64,000 nucleotides of DNA from Pseudomonas oryzihabitans. GTDB taxonomy: Bacteria; Pseudomonadota; Gammaproteobacteria; Pseudomonadales; Pseudomonadaceae. The notes below the pieces were generated by a model that saw only the letters and a list, made by a program, of their open reading frames with translations, did not search any database and had not been told where the DNA came from. The stretch spans positions 2,616,501 to 2,680,500 of the forward strand of contig NZ_CP102428.1 in assembly GCF_024652905.1 (NCBI RefSeq), written 5' to 3'. The stretch's first letter is position 1; the number at the start of each line of letters is the position of its first letter. A program made the translations under genes and the position numbers. Positions 31,956-41,432 of the stretch are shown one piece after another.

Positions 31956-32449
31956 GGTCGATCTTTCCACCCCTTGCTTACCGCTACGGACGACGACCCT
32001 TCGGCGGCTTTCTGGCCGGTTTCGTCGGTACCGCCGGCTATTCGCGGAGTGGCCCCGGCACCGCTGCGGTTCGCCCGCCGAGGCATCTGGCGGGACTTTG
32101 ACCCAGGTCGCAAGAGATTAGACCAAAGGATAATAGGCAAAGCCTATGAATTACGGGCTAGGCATCCCCGACCCTTCTCATTAAAATGTCCAGCAACAAA
32201 AACGCATGCGCACGTAGCCGCGCCCGAGACCTCTGTCTCCGGTCAGCCGCTGCCAAGGCCGCGCATTGCGTTTTTGCTCCGACTCCTCCGGTGACGCACA
32301 AGAGAGGGGCGGTGGAGGGACAAGAACCTGCCCTTGCGTGTTTCCGGCTGCATTCTGCCTTGCCCACTGCACATCTACCCATGTGCCATGGTGCCGCACC
32401 GCACCGAAACTCGATAAGCAGACCCCGCTTCTATCGATTGAGAGACCAT
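31956..32449. promoter_or_regulatory. Long leader/promoter region upstream of mqo
   Basis: About 490 bp without a convincing gene. An A-rich patch AACAAAAA at 32195-32202 fits the AANAANAA Crc/Hfq motif, but it is 250 nt from the start codon, so its meaning is doubtful. TTGACC (32098) and GATAAT (32129) resemble promoter boxes but are too far apart (25 bp). Frames continuing upstream of mqo have no family features. Confidence 0.35.
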
Positions 32450-34087
32450 ATGCTGAAGAAAATGACTGGCGCGCTGCTCGGCGTAGCTATCGCCTCCGCC
32501 CTGGGCACCGCACAGGCCGAAGACATCAAGAAGGTCGACGTCCTGCTGATCGGCGGCGGCATCATGAGCTCCACCCTGGGCATCTGGCTGAACGAGCTGG
32601 AACCGAACTGGACCATGGAAATGGTCGAGCGCCTGGACAAGGTCGCCGACGAGAGCTCCAACGGCTGGAACAACGCTGGTACCGGCCACTCCGCCCTGGC
32701 CGAGCTGAACTACACCCCGGAAGACAAGGACGGCAAGGTCACCATCGCCAAGGCCATCGAGATCAACGAAGCCTTCCAGATCTCCCGTCAATTCTGGTCC
32801 TGGCAGGTCAAGAACGGCGTCCTCAAGGATCCGAAGAGCTTCATCAACAGCACCCCGCACATGAGCTTCGTCTGGGGTGACGAGAACATCGCCTTCCTGA
32901 AGAAGCGCTACGAAGCGCTCAAGGCCAGCCCGCTGTTCTCCGGTATGCAGTACTCGGAAGATCCCGCGCAGATCAAGCAGTGGGTTCCGCTGATGATGGA
33001 AGGCCGCGATCCCAAGCAGAAGATCGCCGCTACCTGGAGTCCGCTGGGCACCGACGTCAACTTCGGCGAGATCACCCGCCAGTTCGCCGCCAACCTGCAG
33101 TCCAAGCCGAACTTCAAGCTGAACCTGTCCAGCGAAGTCGAGAACATCACCCGCAATGCCGATGGCAGCTGGCGCGTGGAGTACAAGAACCTCAAGGACG
33201 GCAAGAAGACCGAGACCGACGCCAAGTTCGTCTTCATCGGCGCCGGCGGCGGTGCCCTGCACCTGCTGCAGAAGTCGGGCATCCCCGAGGCCAACGACTA
33301 CGCCGGCTTCCCGGTGGGTGGCTCCTTCCTGGTCACCGACAATCCCGAGATCGCCCAGCAGCACCTGGCCAAGGCCTATGGCAAGGCCTCGGTGGGCGCA
33401 CCGCCGATGTCGGTTCCGCACCTGGACACCCGCATGCTCGATGGCAAGCGCGTGATCCTGTTCGGGCCCTTCGCCACCTTCTCCACCAAGTTCCTCAAGC
33501 AGGGCTCCTACCTGGACCTGCTGACCAGCACCAACACCCACAACGCCTGGCCGATGGTGCGTGTGGGCGTGGCCGAGTACCCGCTGGTGGAATACCTCGC
33601 CGGTCAGCTGATGCTGTCGGATGACGACCGCATGGCCGCCCTGCGCGAGTACTTCCCCAACGCCAAGAAGGAAGACTGGCGCCTGTGGCAAGCCGGTCAG
33701 CGCGTGCAGATCATCAAGCGCGACGCCGACAAGGGTGGCGTGCTGAAGCTGGGCACCGAGATCGTCGCGGCCAAGGACGGCAGCCTCGCCGGCCTGCTGG
33801 GCGCCTCCCCAGGTGCCTCGACCGCCGCGCCCATCATGCTGAGCGTGCTGGAGAAGGTGTTCAAGGACAAGGTCGCGACCCCGGAGTGGCAAGCCAAGCT
33901 GCACCAGATCGTGCCCAGCTACGGCACCAAGCTCAACGGCGATCCCGAGCGCGTGCAGCAGGAGTGGAACTACACCGCCGAAGTGCTGCAACTGGCCACC
34001 CCGCCGGTCGCCACCGGCAGCCAGAACGCCAAGGCCACCGTCAGCGCTCCGCGCGCCGACAAGGCCGCCAACGACATGGCGCTGTAA
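32450..34087 (+). CDS. mqo: Malate:quinone oxidoreductase with N-terminal leader peptide
   Basis: A 545-residue FAD enzyme that oxidises malate to oxaloacetate and passes electrons to quinone at the membrane, bypassing NAD-malate dehydrogenase in the TCA cycle. The FAD-binding motif [19 protein letters not shown] starts near residue 28, and [21 protein letters not shown] is characteristic. A signal-like segment ([19 protein letters not shown], then AQA) precedes it, as in other Pseudomonas MqoB proteins. The C-terminal 45 residues are an Ala/Thr-rich extension. The ATG at 32450 was chosen because it gives this conserved N-terminus. Confidence 0.95.
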   Translation: MLKKMTGALLGVAIASALGTAQAEDIKKVDVLLIGGGIMSSTLGIWLNELEPNWTMEMVERLDKVADESSNGWNNAGTGHSALAELNYTPEDKDGKVTIAKAIEINEAFQISRQFWSWQVKNGVLKDPKSFINSTPHMSFVWGDENIAFLKKRYEALKASPLFSGMQYSEDPAQIKQWVPLMMEGRDPKQKIAATWSPLGTDVNFGEITRQFAANLQSKPNFKLNLSSEVENITRNADGSWRVEYKNLKDGKKTETDAKFVFIGAGGGALHLLQKSGIPEANDYAGFPVGGSFLVTDNPEIAQQHLAKAYGKASVGAPPMSVPHLDTRMLDGKRVILFGPFATFSTKFLKQGSYLDLLTSTNTHNAWPMVRVGVAEYPLVEYLAGQLMLSDDDRMAALREYFPNAKKEDWRLWQAGQRVQIIKRDADKGGVLKLGTEIVAAKDGSLAGLLGASPGASTAAPIMLSVLEKVFKDKVATPEWQAKLHQIVPSYGTKLNGDPERVQQEWNYTAEVLQLATPPVATGSQNAKATVSAPRADKAANDMAL

Positions 34088-34137
34088 ATCGCCGTCAGGC
34101 CCGCTGTGCAAGCAGCGGGCTCACCGCGATAAGCAAA

Positions 34138-34170
34138 GGCCCCACCCCGATCCGGCGTGGGGCTTTTTTT
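34138..34170 (+). terminator. Intrinsic terminator after mqo
   Basis: The stem GCCCCAC (34139-34145)/GTGGGGC (34157-34163) is followed by seven T residues. A second perfect hairpin GCCCGCTG/CAGCGGGC (34099-34120) lies just upstream, directly behind the stop codon. Confidence 0.9.
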
Positions 34171-34356
34171 CGCCCCTGCATTGACCGTGATAGAGCCCTT
34201 GCGCCCAGCCAGGCCCTGTGACAAAAACCGCAATGGCGTGAATTTTTTCCCGCCAGACAGGCACTAAAACAGCAGCGATACGCCGAGGCAGCTCATTGCA
34301 CGCCACAATGCTGATCTATCCTCGAGCCTTAACCGTTACCTGAATCTGGAGACACG

Positions 34357-36996
34357 ATGACGGCACATCCCGCCCCGGGCATCCTGCATACCCGAGAAGG
34401 CCAGCGCCTGGCTGATACCGATGCCGCCGCCTGGCGGCAGTGGGGGCCCTACCTGAGCGAGCGCCAGTGGGCCACGGTCCGTGAAGACTACAGCGCCGAT
34501 GGCGACGCCTGGCGCTACTTTCCCCATGACCATGCGCGCAGCCGCGCCTATCGCTGGGGCGAAGACGGCCTCGCCGGTTTCTGCGACAAGGCTCAGCAAT
34601 GGTGCCTGGGCATCGCCCTGTGGAACGAGCGCGATCCCTTCCTCAAGGAACGCCTGTTCGGCCTGACCAACGCCGAGGGCAACCATGGTGAAGACGTCAA
34701 GGAGCTGTACTTCTACCTGGACGGGGTGCCGAGTCACGCCTACCAGAAGATGCTCTACAAGTATCCCCACGCCGCCTTTCCCTATGCCCAGCTCACCGAG
34801 GAAAACGCCCGGCGTGGCCTGAACGATCGTGAGTACGAGATCCTCGATACTGGCGTCTTCGCCGAAGATCGCTATTTCGACGTCACCGTCGAATACGCCA
34901 AGCACACCCCCGACGACATCCTCATGCGGGTCACCGTGGAAAACCGCGGGGCCGAGCGCGCCAGCCTGCGGGTGCTGCCGCAGATCTGGTCGCGCAACAC
35001 CTGGGCCTGGACCGGCACCCCGCCGCGCTCCATGCTTAGCCTGGAAGGCGACCAGGTCCGCGCCAGCTATTTCGACCGGCCCGACCTGGTGGTGAGCGCC
35101 TGGGGCCCCCGCGAAGTCGAGTGGCTGTTCTGCAACAACGAAACCAATCTGCCCCGCCTCACCGGTGAGCCGGCCGAAGGCCCCTTCAAGGACGGCATCA
35201 ACGACTACGTGGTGCGCGGTGCCCGCGAGGCGATCCGCCGCGACTTCGGCAGCAAGGCGGCCGCCCATTTCGCCGTGGAGCTGGAGGGTGGCGCCAAGAC
35301 CGTGGTCTATCTGCGCCTGGCGCCCACCAACGCTCTGTCGGTGGATGCCGACGCCGTCTTTGCCGAGCGCATCGCCGAAGCCGATGCCTTCTATGCCGCT
35401 CTGCAGGAAAAGATCGCCGAGCCCGATGCGCGCCTGGTGCAGCGCCAGGCCCTGGCCGGCCTGCTCTGGTCCAAGCAACTCTACTACTTCGAGGTCAATC
35501 GCTGGCTCGATGGCGACCCGGCCCAGCCGACGCCACCCGCCCAGCGCCAGCGCATCCGCAACGGTCACTGGCGCCACCTGCTCAATTTCGACATCGTCTC
35601 CATGCCGGATAAATGGGAGTACCCCTGGTACGCCTCCTGGGACCTGGCCTTCCAAGCGGTCGCCTATGCGCTGATCGATCCCGGTTTCGCCAAGCAGCAG
35701 CTGCTGCTCCTGGTGAAAGACAGATTCATGCACCCCAACGGCCAGTTGCCGGCCTACGAGTGGAATTTCGAGGACGCCAATCCGCCGGTGCACGCCTGGG
35801 CCACCTGGCACGTCTACCTGCAGGACAAGTCCCTGACCGGCGTGGGCGATCGGGTCTTTCTCGAACGGGTCTTCCACAAGCTGCTGCTGAACTTCTCCTG
35901 GTGGATCAACCGCAAGGACACCGAGGGTCGCAACATCTTCCAGGGCGGCTTCCTCGGCCTGGACAACATCGCCCTCTTCGACCGCTCGGCACCCCTGCCG
36001 GAGGGCTATCACCTGGATCAGGCCGACGGTACCGCCTGGATGGCCGCCTATGCCCTGGACTTGATGCGCATCGCCCTGGAGCTGGCCAAGGAAAATCCGG
36101 TGTACGTGGATCTGGGGGTCAAGTTCTTCGAGCACTTCCTGCACATCGCCGGCGCCATCAACCACAGCGATGATCGCGAAGACGGCCTCTGGGACGAACA
36201 GGACGAATTCTTCTACGACGTCCTGCACAAGGCCGATGGCAGCGCCGAGCCGCTGCGCCTGAGGTCCATCGTCGGCCTCATCCCGCTGTTCGCGGTGCAG
36301 GTGCTGGAACAGCGCGAGCATGAAGGCCTGCCCGGCCTGGGCGGACGGCTACGCGGCTTCCTGCGCCAGCGTCCGGACCTCGCGCGACTGGTCTCGCGCT
36401 GGACCGAACCCGGCCAGGGCAATAGATTCCTGCTCTCGCTGCTGCGTGGCCATCGCACCAAGCTGTTGCTCAAGCGCATGCTGGATGACCAGGAATTCCT
36501 CTCCGAATACGGCATCCGCTCGCTGTCCAAGGCCCACGAGCAGCAGCCCTTCGAGATGCGCCAGGCCGACGGCAACCTGCTCAGTGCGCGCTACCAGCCG
36601 GCGGAATCGGATTCGCGCCTCTATGGCGGCAACTCCAACTGGCGCGGGCCGCTGTGGATGCCGATCAACTACATGCTCATCGAGTCGCTGCACGAATTCC
36701 ACCGCTACTACGCCGACAGCTTCTCGGTGGAATACCCCAGCGGTTCCGGTTACCTGGCCAATCTGGAAGAGGTCGCCGACGGCCTCAGCCAGCGCCTGAC
36801 CCGGCTGTTCCTCAAGGACGCCGACGGCAAGCGCCCGAGCATGGTCGACTATCCGCAATTGCAGAACGATCCGCGCAGTCGCGACCTGGTGCTGTTCCAC
36901 GAGTACTTCCATGGCGAAAATGGCCGTGGACTCGGGGCCTCGCACCAGACCGGTTGGAGTGCCCTGGTGGCACTGCTGCTGCAACCCCGGCGCTAG
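34357..36996 (+). CDS. GH63-like glucosidase (MGH1-type (alpha/alpha)6 glycoside hydrolase)
   Basis: An 879-residue cytoplasmic protein without signal peptide, matching the large bacterial glucosidases related to mannosyl-oligosaccharide glucosidase (GH63). The N-terminal beta-rich half includes HDHARSRAYRWGEDGLAG and LFGLTNAEGNHGEDVKE; the C-terminal (alpha/alpha)6 barrel includes PDKWEYPWYASWDLAFQ, WNFEDANPPVHAWA and YGGNSNWRGPLWMPINYM, which hold acidic residues suitable for catalysis. The natural substrate is unknown. The gene stands alone after the mqo terminator. Confidence 0.85.
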   Translation: MTAHPAPGILHTREGQRLADTDAAAWRQWGPYLSERQWATVREDYSADGDAWRYFPHDHARSRAYRWGEDGLAGFCDKAQQWCLGIALWNERDPFLKERLFGLTNAEGNHGEDVKELYFYLDGVPSHAYQKMLYKYPHAAFPYAQLTEENARRGLNDREYEILDTGVFAEDRYFDVTVEYAKHTPDDILMRVTVENRGAERASLRVLPQIWSRNTWAWTGTPPRSMLSLEGDQVRASYFDRPDLVVSAWGPREVEWLFCNNETNLPRLTGEPAEGPFKDGINDYVVRGAREAIRRDFGSKAAAHFAVELEGGAKTVVYLRLAPTNALSVDADAVFAERIAEADAFYAALQEKIAEPDARLVQRQALAGLLWSKQLYYFEVNRWLDGDPAQPTPPAQRQRIRNGHWRHLLNFDIVSMPDKWEYPWYASWDLAFQAVAYALIDPGFAKQQLLLLVKDRFMHPNGQLPAYEWNFEDANPPVHAWATWHVYLQDKSLTGVGDRVFLERVFHKLLLNFSWWINRKDTEGRNIFQGGFLGLDNIALFDRSAPLPEGYHLDQADGTAWMAAYALDLMRIALELAKENPVYVDLGVKFFEHFLHIAGAINHSDDREDGLWDEQDEFFYDVLHKADGSAEPLRLRSIVGLIPLFAVQVLEQREHEGLPGLGGRLRGFLRQRPDLARLVSRWTEPGQGNRFLLSLLRGHRTKLLLKRMLDDQEFLSEYGIRSLSKAHEQQPFEMRQADGNLLSARYQPAESDSRLYGGNSNWRGPLWMPINYMLIESLHEFHRYYADSFSVEYPSGSGYLANLEEVADGLSQRLTRLFLKDADGKRPSMVDYPQLQNDPRSRDLVLFHEYFHGENGRGLGASHQTGWSALVALLLQPRR

Positions 36997-37086
36997 CCCG
37001 AGCACGCCACGGTGCCGGCCCCGGCCGGCACCGTGGCAGACTGCAACAAGGCGGCAGTTTTCCTCGGCCGCCCTGGATACTATGCT

Positions 37087-37253
37087 CTAGTGCGGTGTTT
37101 AAGAAGTTCGCGCAAGAAAGGGCGAGTGATTTTTGTTCTTGGGCAAGGCGCCGCGACGAGTCATGGCAGGGCTATGGCGAGGCGTGGTAACGCCGTCCAA
37201 GGAGCAAAAGCACCGCCAACATTGTGCAGTTAACTTCTGAAACACCACACTAG
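37087..37253. repeat. MITE-like element with CTAG ends
   Basis: A 167-bp element with imperfect terminal inverted repeats of about 22 bp: left end CTAGTGCGGTGTTT followed by AAGAAGTT, right end complementary with two mismatches and finishing AACACCACACTAG. The CTAG ends suggest TA-targeted insertion, as for IS630/Tc1-related elements. The interior contains CAAGGCG and AACGCCGT arms similar to those of the element at 16593. It lies between the glucosidase and the diguanylate cyclase, probably within the latter's promoter region. Confidence 0.75.
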
Positions 37254-37279
37254 CCAGAGACCCGCCTTCGCGAGCCCGC

Positions 37280-38695
37280 ATGACTCTCCCCGATGACGTC
37301 CAGCGTCTCCACGCCTTGAGCGAATTGCAGATTCTCGATAGCGGAGCCGAAGCCGCCTATGAGGACATCGTCGCGCTGGCCTGCCAGCTGACCCGGGCGC
37401 CCGTGGCCTTCATTACCCTGGCCGATCGGCACCGACTCTGGTTCAAGGCCTGCCAGGGCGTGACGATGAGCGAGATGCCGGTCGACGCCTCTCTCTGCCA
37501 CCTGGCGATCCGCACCCCTCGTCAGCCCTTTCTGGTGGAAGACCTGCAAGAAGATCCACGGGTCGCGCACCTCAGATCGGCCCCCGGCCTGGAACGGATG
37601 CGTGCCTACCTGGGCATTCCCCTGCTCGATGGGCGCGGGATCGCCCTCGGCACTCTCTGCGTGATGGACGATCGCGTCCGCCGCTTCGAGGCCGTCCAGG
37701 TGGAAAATCTGCAACGCCTGGCCCGGCAGGTCACGAGGCTGCTGCAGCAGCGCGACACCCTGCGCCAGCTGGAAGAGCTGGACATCAACTTTTCCGCCTT
37801 CATGAACAACGGGCCCTTCATCGCCTATATCAAGGACCGCGACTGGCGCTATGCCTATGTCAACGAACCCTTCCTGCAGCAACTGGAGCTGACCCGCGAC
37901 GAGGTCCTCGGCCAGGACGACTTCAGCATCTGGCCAGAGGCGGCGCCACGCTTTCGCCAGGTCGACGAGCAGGTGATGAACGAACTCAAGCCGAGCCGAC
38001 TCGTCGAGCGCATGACTGTCCACGACGGTAGGCGCATCTTCTGGCAGTCCTACAAGTTTCCCCTGGTCACCCGGCAGGGCATCGCCCTGGCCGGATTGTC
38101 GGTGGATGTCACCGAGCACATAGAGCAGCAACACATGCTGGAGGCCTCTCAGCGCCAGCTGCTGGACATGATGCAGGCCGCCGAACAGCGCAGCGTCACC
38201 GACGCCCTGACCGGCCTGTACAACAGACGCGCCTTCGACCTGCGGTTGGCGGAGCATCTGCGACGTGCCGAAGACCAGGGCACGCCGCTGTCCATGCTGC
38301 TGATCGACGTCGATCACTTCAAGGCCTATAACGACGCCTTTGGCCACCAGGCTGGCGACACCGCCTTGCAGACCGTTGGCCAGTTGCTGCTGCAGAGCTG
38401 TCGCGACAATGACGCCTGCTTTCGCTACGGCGGCGAGGAATTCGCCATCCTGCTGTCAGGTGCCGATCTCACCGCGGCCCACCTGGTGGCCGAACGCTGT
38501 CGCGCTGCGGTCGCCAACCATGCCTGGTCGCGGCGCCCCATCACCCTGAGCGTAGGTCTGGCTACCCACAGGGCCGGGATGGATGCCTACACCCTCACCG
38601 AAGGCGCTGATCGAGCGCTCTATGCGGCCAAGGGCGCTGGCCGCAACCGCATCGCCGCCGAGTCCGGCCCCGTCTCGCCGCCCAGCCAGGAATGA
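37280..38695 (+). CDS. Diguanylate cyclase with GAF and PAS sensor domains
   Basis: A 471-residue cytoplasmic protein. Residues about 20-155 form a GAF domain (AFITLADRHRLWFKACQGV and MPVDASLCHLAI are typical), residues about 170-290 a PAS domain ending in GLSVDVTEHIEQQ, and residues about 305-465 a GGDEF domain. The active site is GGEEF (384-388), so cyclic-di-GMP synthesis from GTP is expected; no RxxD product-inhibition site was obvious in front of it. No transmembrane segment is present. The input signal is unknown. The gene's 3' end resembles the 227-bp repeat that follows. Confidence 0.93.
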   Translation: MTLPDDVQRLHALSELQILDSGAEAAYEDIVALACQLTRAPVAFITLADRHRLWFKACQGVTMSEMPVDASLCHLAIRTPRQPFLVEDLQEDPRVAHLRSAPGLERMRAYLGIPLLDGRGIALGTLCVMDDRVRRFEAVQVENLQRLARQVTRLLQQRDTLRQLEELDINFSAFMNNGPFIAYIKDRDWRYAYVNEPFLQQLELTRDEVLGQDDFSIWPEAAPRFRQVDEQVMNELKPSRLVERMTVHDGRRIFWQSYKFPLVTRQGIALAGLSVDVTEHIEQQHMLEASQRQLLDMMQAAEQRSVTDALTGLYNRRAFDLRLAEHLRRAEDQGTPLSMLLIDVDHFKAYNDAFGHQAGDTALQTVGQLLLQSCRDNDACFRYGGEEFAILLSGADLTAAHLVAERCRAAVANHAWSRRPITLSVGLATHRAGMDAYTLTEGADRALYAAKGAGRNRIAAESGPVSPPSQE

Positions 38696-38699
38696 CGCC

Positions 38700-38733
38700 C
38701 AACAAAAAACCCGCCGAAGCGGGTTTTTTGTTG
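38700..38733 (+). terminator. Intrinsic terminator, repeat copy 1
   Basis: A perfect 15-bp stem (38700-38714 with 38719-38733), CGAA loop and flanking A6/T6 tracts makes it a terminator for both strands. It lies 4 nt after the cyclase stop codon. Confidence 0.92.
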
Positions 38734-38926
38734 CGACCATCCCAACGTCCTGTCAGGCGCCATCCTGGCCTGGTCTTCATCCGTGAACTCAGGGCTGCGC
38801 ATCCTGCGCGGCTGATGGGTGTAGATTACGCAGCCCCCGCGGATGGCAACATGGCCAGGTGACACCAGGGCGTGTAAGCCTTTTGCCATAGCCCGCCAGG
38901 TCCGCCCGCCAACCAGAAATCGCGCC

Positions 38927-38960
38927 CAACAAAAAACCCGCCGAAGCGGGTTCTTTGTTG
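38927..38960 (+). terminator. Intrinsic terminator, repeat copy 2
   Basis: Same hairpin as copy 1 with GGGTTCTTTG instead of GGGTTTTTTG, so the plus-strand U tract is interrupted by one C; the minus-strand U tract is still intact. Confidence 0.85.
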
Positions 38961-39153
38961 CGACCATCCCAACGTCCTGTCAGGCGCCATCCTGGCCTGG
39001 TCTTCATCCGTGACCTCAGGGCTGCGCATCCTGCGCGGCTGATGGGTGTAGATTACGCGGCCCACGGCAGTGGCGACATGGCCAGGTGACACCAGGGCGT
39101 GTAAGCCTTTTGCCATAGCCCGCCAGGTCCGCCTGCCAACCAGAAATCGCGCC

Positions 39154-39187
39154 CAACAAAAAACCCGCCGAAGCGGGTTCTTTGTTG
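39154..39187 (+). terminator. Intrinsic terminator, repeat copy 3
   Basis: Identical to copy 2, with the interrupted plus-strand T run and an intact minus-strand one. It lies 217 bp upstream of the ABC transporter start. Confidence 0.85.
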
Positions 39188-39403
39188 CGACCATCCCAAC
39201 GTCCTGTCAGGCGCCATCCTGGCCTGGTCTTCGTCCGTGACCTCAGGGCTGCGCATCCTGCGCGGCTGATGGGTGTAGATTACGCATCCCACGGTGGTGG
39301 CGACATGGCCAGGTGACACCAGGACGTGTAAGCCTTTTGCCATAGCCTGGGGAACACGACGACCGCTGCCCCACCTAATGCTGACCCCTGCCGAAGACCC
39401 ACC

Positions 39404-41215
39404 ATGGCCCTCTCCACCTCCTTCGCTATCGTGCAACAGCAGATGCGCCGTGCTGCCGGCCTGGTCTGGAGCACCTCTCCCGCACTGATGATCGGCCTGT
39501 TCCTGGCGACCCTGGTCGCCGGCCTGCTGCCGGCCCTGGCCGCCTGGCTGGGACAGCGTATCGTCGATGCCGTGGTAGCGGCCATGCGGCTGCATGCCGA
39601 GCAGGGCCAGGCACCACTGTGGCCGGTACTGAAATTCGTGCTGGCCGAAGCCGGGGTGCTGGCCGCCCTGGCGGGCGCCCAGCGCCTGCTGTCGGTGCAG
39701 CAATCGCTGCTGCGGGTGCGCTTGGGGCAGACCGTGAATCTGCTGATCCTGGAAAAGGCCCAGACCCTGTCGCTGGCGCAATTCGAGGACGCGGATTTCT
39801 ACGACAAACTGGTGCGGGCCCGGCGCGAGGCCTCCATCCGGCCCCTGGCGCTGGTGACCAAGTCCCTGACCCTGTTGCAGAACCTCATCTCCCTGGTCAG
39901 CTTCGCCGTGCTGCTGGTGCATTTCTCGCCTTGGGCCCTGCTGCTCCTGGTGGTGGGCGCCCTGCCGGTGTTTCTGGCCGAGGCGCGCTTTTCCGGCGAT
40001 GCCTTTCGCCTGTTCAGCCGGCGTGCGCCCGAGACCCGCCGCCAGACCTATCTGGAAACCCTGCTCTCCCACGAGGCCTACATCAAGGAGGTCAAGCTGT
40101 TCGGCCTGGCGCCGCTGCTGCTGGAGCGCTATCGCACCACCTTCACCAAGCTCTATGCCGAGGACCGCCGCCTGACCCTGAGGCGTGACGGCTGGGGGTT
40201 CGTCTTTGGCCTGCTGGGCACCCTCGCCTTCTATGCCGCCTATGCCTGGGTGGTGCTCGATACCGTGCGCGGTCGCCTGAGCCTGGGCCAGATGACCCTC
40301 TATCTCACCCTGTTCCGCCAGGGTCAGGCGGCGGTCAGCGCCAGCCTGACGGCCCTGGGCGGGCTCTACGAAGACAGCCTCTACCTGAGCAATCTCTACG
40401 ACTATCTGGGCCAGCCGACCAGTGCCGAGGGCGGCAGTCTCACCCTGGGCAGCCAGCCTGGCGATGGCCTGAGATTCGAAGGGGTCGGCTTCACCTATTC
40501 GGGTGCGACCGCGCCGACGCTCAAGGACATCAGCTTTCACCTGGCGCCGGGCCAGAGCCTGGCCCTGGTGGGCGCCAACGGCTCGGGCAAGACCACCCTG
40601 ATCAAGCTGCTGACCCGCCTGCACAGCCCGACGCGTGGCCGTATCCTGCTCGATGGCAGCGATCTGCAGGAGTGGCAGCCGGCGGCGCTGCACAGACGCA
40701 TCGGCGTCATCTTCCAGGACTTCATCCGCTACCAGCTCACCGCCGGCGAGAACCTGGGGGTCGGCGATACCGCGGCCTTCCACGACGAGACGCGCTGGCG
40801 CAAGGCGGCCGAGCAGGGCCTGGCCGACGAGGTCATCGCCGGCTTGCGCGAAGGTTACGCGACCCAGTTGGGGCGGTGGTTCCTGGGCGGTCAGGAGCTG
40901 TCCGGTGGGCAGTGGCAAAAGATCGCCCTGTCGCGCGCCTACATGCGCGAAGACGCCGACATCCTGGTGCTGGACGAACCCACCGCCGCCCTGGACGCCG
41001 CGGCCGAGGCGGTGATCTTCGAGCGCTTTCGGGCCCAGGCGCAGCAACGCATGACCCTGCTGATCTCGCACCGTTTCTCCAGCGTGCGCAACGCCGATCA
41101 GATCCTGGTGCTGGAAGACGGAGAGATCCGCGAGCGTGGCGATCACGAGGAGTTGCTGGCCAGCGGCGGCCGCTATGCCCAGCTGTTCGATCTGCAGGCC
41201 CGGGGTTATCGCTGA
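39404..41215 (+). CDS. ABC exporter, fused membrane and ATPase domains
   Basis: A 603-residue half-transporter. The N-terminal membrane domain (about residues 20-320) has six predicted helices and no C39 peptidase. The ATPase has Walker A GANGSGKTT (390-398), signature LSGGQ (499-503), Walker B ILVLDEPTAALD with Asp524-Glu525, and the H-loop ISHRFSS. The sequence QDFIRYQLTAGENLGVG is typical of the peptide/lantibiotic-exporter-like branch. The gene is followed at 64 nt by two tiny acidic ORFs. Substrate unknown; homodimer expected. Confidence 0.9.
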   Translation: MALSTSFAIVQQQMRRAAGLVWSTSPALMIGLFLATLVAGLLPALAAWLGQRIVDAVVAAMRLHAEQGQAPLWPVLKFVLAEAGVLAALAGAQRLLSVQQSLLRVRLGQTVNLLILEKAQTLSLAQFEDADFYDKLVRARREASIRPLALVTKSLTLLQNLISLVSFAVLLVHFSPWALLLLVVGALPVFLAEARFSGDAFRLFSRRAPETRRQTYLETLLSHEAYIKEVKLFGLAPLLLERYRTTFTKLYAEDRRLTLRRDGWGFVFGLLGTLAFYAAYAWVVLDTVRGRLSLGQMTLYLTLFRQGQAAVSASLTALGGLYEDSLYLSNLYDYLGQPTSAEGGSLTLGSQPGDGLRFEGVGFTYSGATAPTLKDISFHLAPGQSLALVGANGSGKTTLIKLLTRLHSPTRGRILLDGSDLQEWQPAALHRRIGVIFQDFIRYQLTAGENLGVGDTAAFHDETRWRKAAEQGLADEVIAGLREGYATQLGRWFLGGQELSGGQWQKIALSRAYMREDADILVLDEPTAALDAAAEAVIFERFRAQAQQRMTLLISHRFSSVRNADQILVLEDGEIRERGDHEELLASGGRYAQLFDLQARGYR

Positions 41216-41279
41216 TCGCCGGTGGCGAACTTCGCGCAGGGCGCTCTGCCCAACCTTAACAACCACTCGCGGAGGCCGC

Positions 41280-41432
41280 ATGAACGATCAGATCAAGGAA
41301 AACCCCGACGACCTGGACATCGATCCGGACATCGCGCCCGATCCCGAAGAGCCCGTGGGCGAGAATCCGGATGACAAGCCGGTCGAGGAACGCCTGCCGC
41401 AGAAGAATCCGCGCGATCCGGAGTACAGCTGA
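41280..41432 (+). CDS. 50-residue acidic, proline-rich micro-protein
   Basis: The ATG is preceded at 4 nt by a strong GGAGG site. The product is about 40% Asp/Glu with eleven prolines (for example DIDPDIAPDPEEPVGENPDD) and no hydrophobic segment, signal peptide or cysteine. It lies 64 nt behind the ABC exporter and overlaps the next micro-ORF by one base (TGATG). Such a protein is expected to be disordered. It could be a substrate or accessory of the exporter, or an unrelated small protein; no family was recognised. Confidence 0.6.
   Translation: MNDQIKENPDDLDIDPDIAPDPEEPVGENPDDKPVEERLPQKNPRDPEYS

Larger units (their letters stand above)
38698..39349. repeat. Three tandem 227-bp units, each carrying a bidirectional terminator
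   Basis: Units start at 38698, 38925 and 39152; the third stops near 39349. Each begins CCCAACAAAAAACCCGCCGA, forms a terminator hairpin, then continues with conserved segments (CAACGTCCTGTCAGG, GATGGGTGTAGATTACGC, CATGGCCAGGTGACACCAGG, AAGCCTTTTGCCATAG). Identity is high except for a variable patch of about 18 bp just after GATTACGC. The sequence upstream of copies 2 and 3 (CCAACCAGAAATCGCGCCC) resembles the cyclase gene's end (CCCAGCCAGGAATGACGCCC), suggesting the unit was duplicated together with the gene's tail. The period is not a multiple of three, so it is not coding. Confidence 0.95.

Noticed and set aside
31743-31970. 75-codon minus-strand frame through the MITE-like element
   Set aside because: It follows the inverted-repeat element exactly, runs into the rlmF coding region and has no domain; it reflects the repeat, not a gene.
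32186-32449. 88-residue N-terminal extension of mqo
   Set aside because: The extension is Arg/Ala/Cys-rich and unlike the family, whereas the ATG at 32450 starts the conserved leader peptide.
38620-39281. Several minus-strand frames with repeated amino acid sequence (MVATKNPLRRVF...)
   Set aside because: They are translations of the 227-bp tandem repeat; the unit length is not divisible by three and the terminator lies inside the frame.
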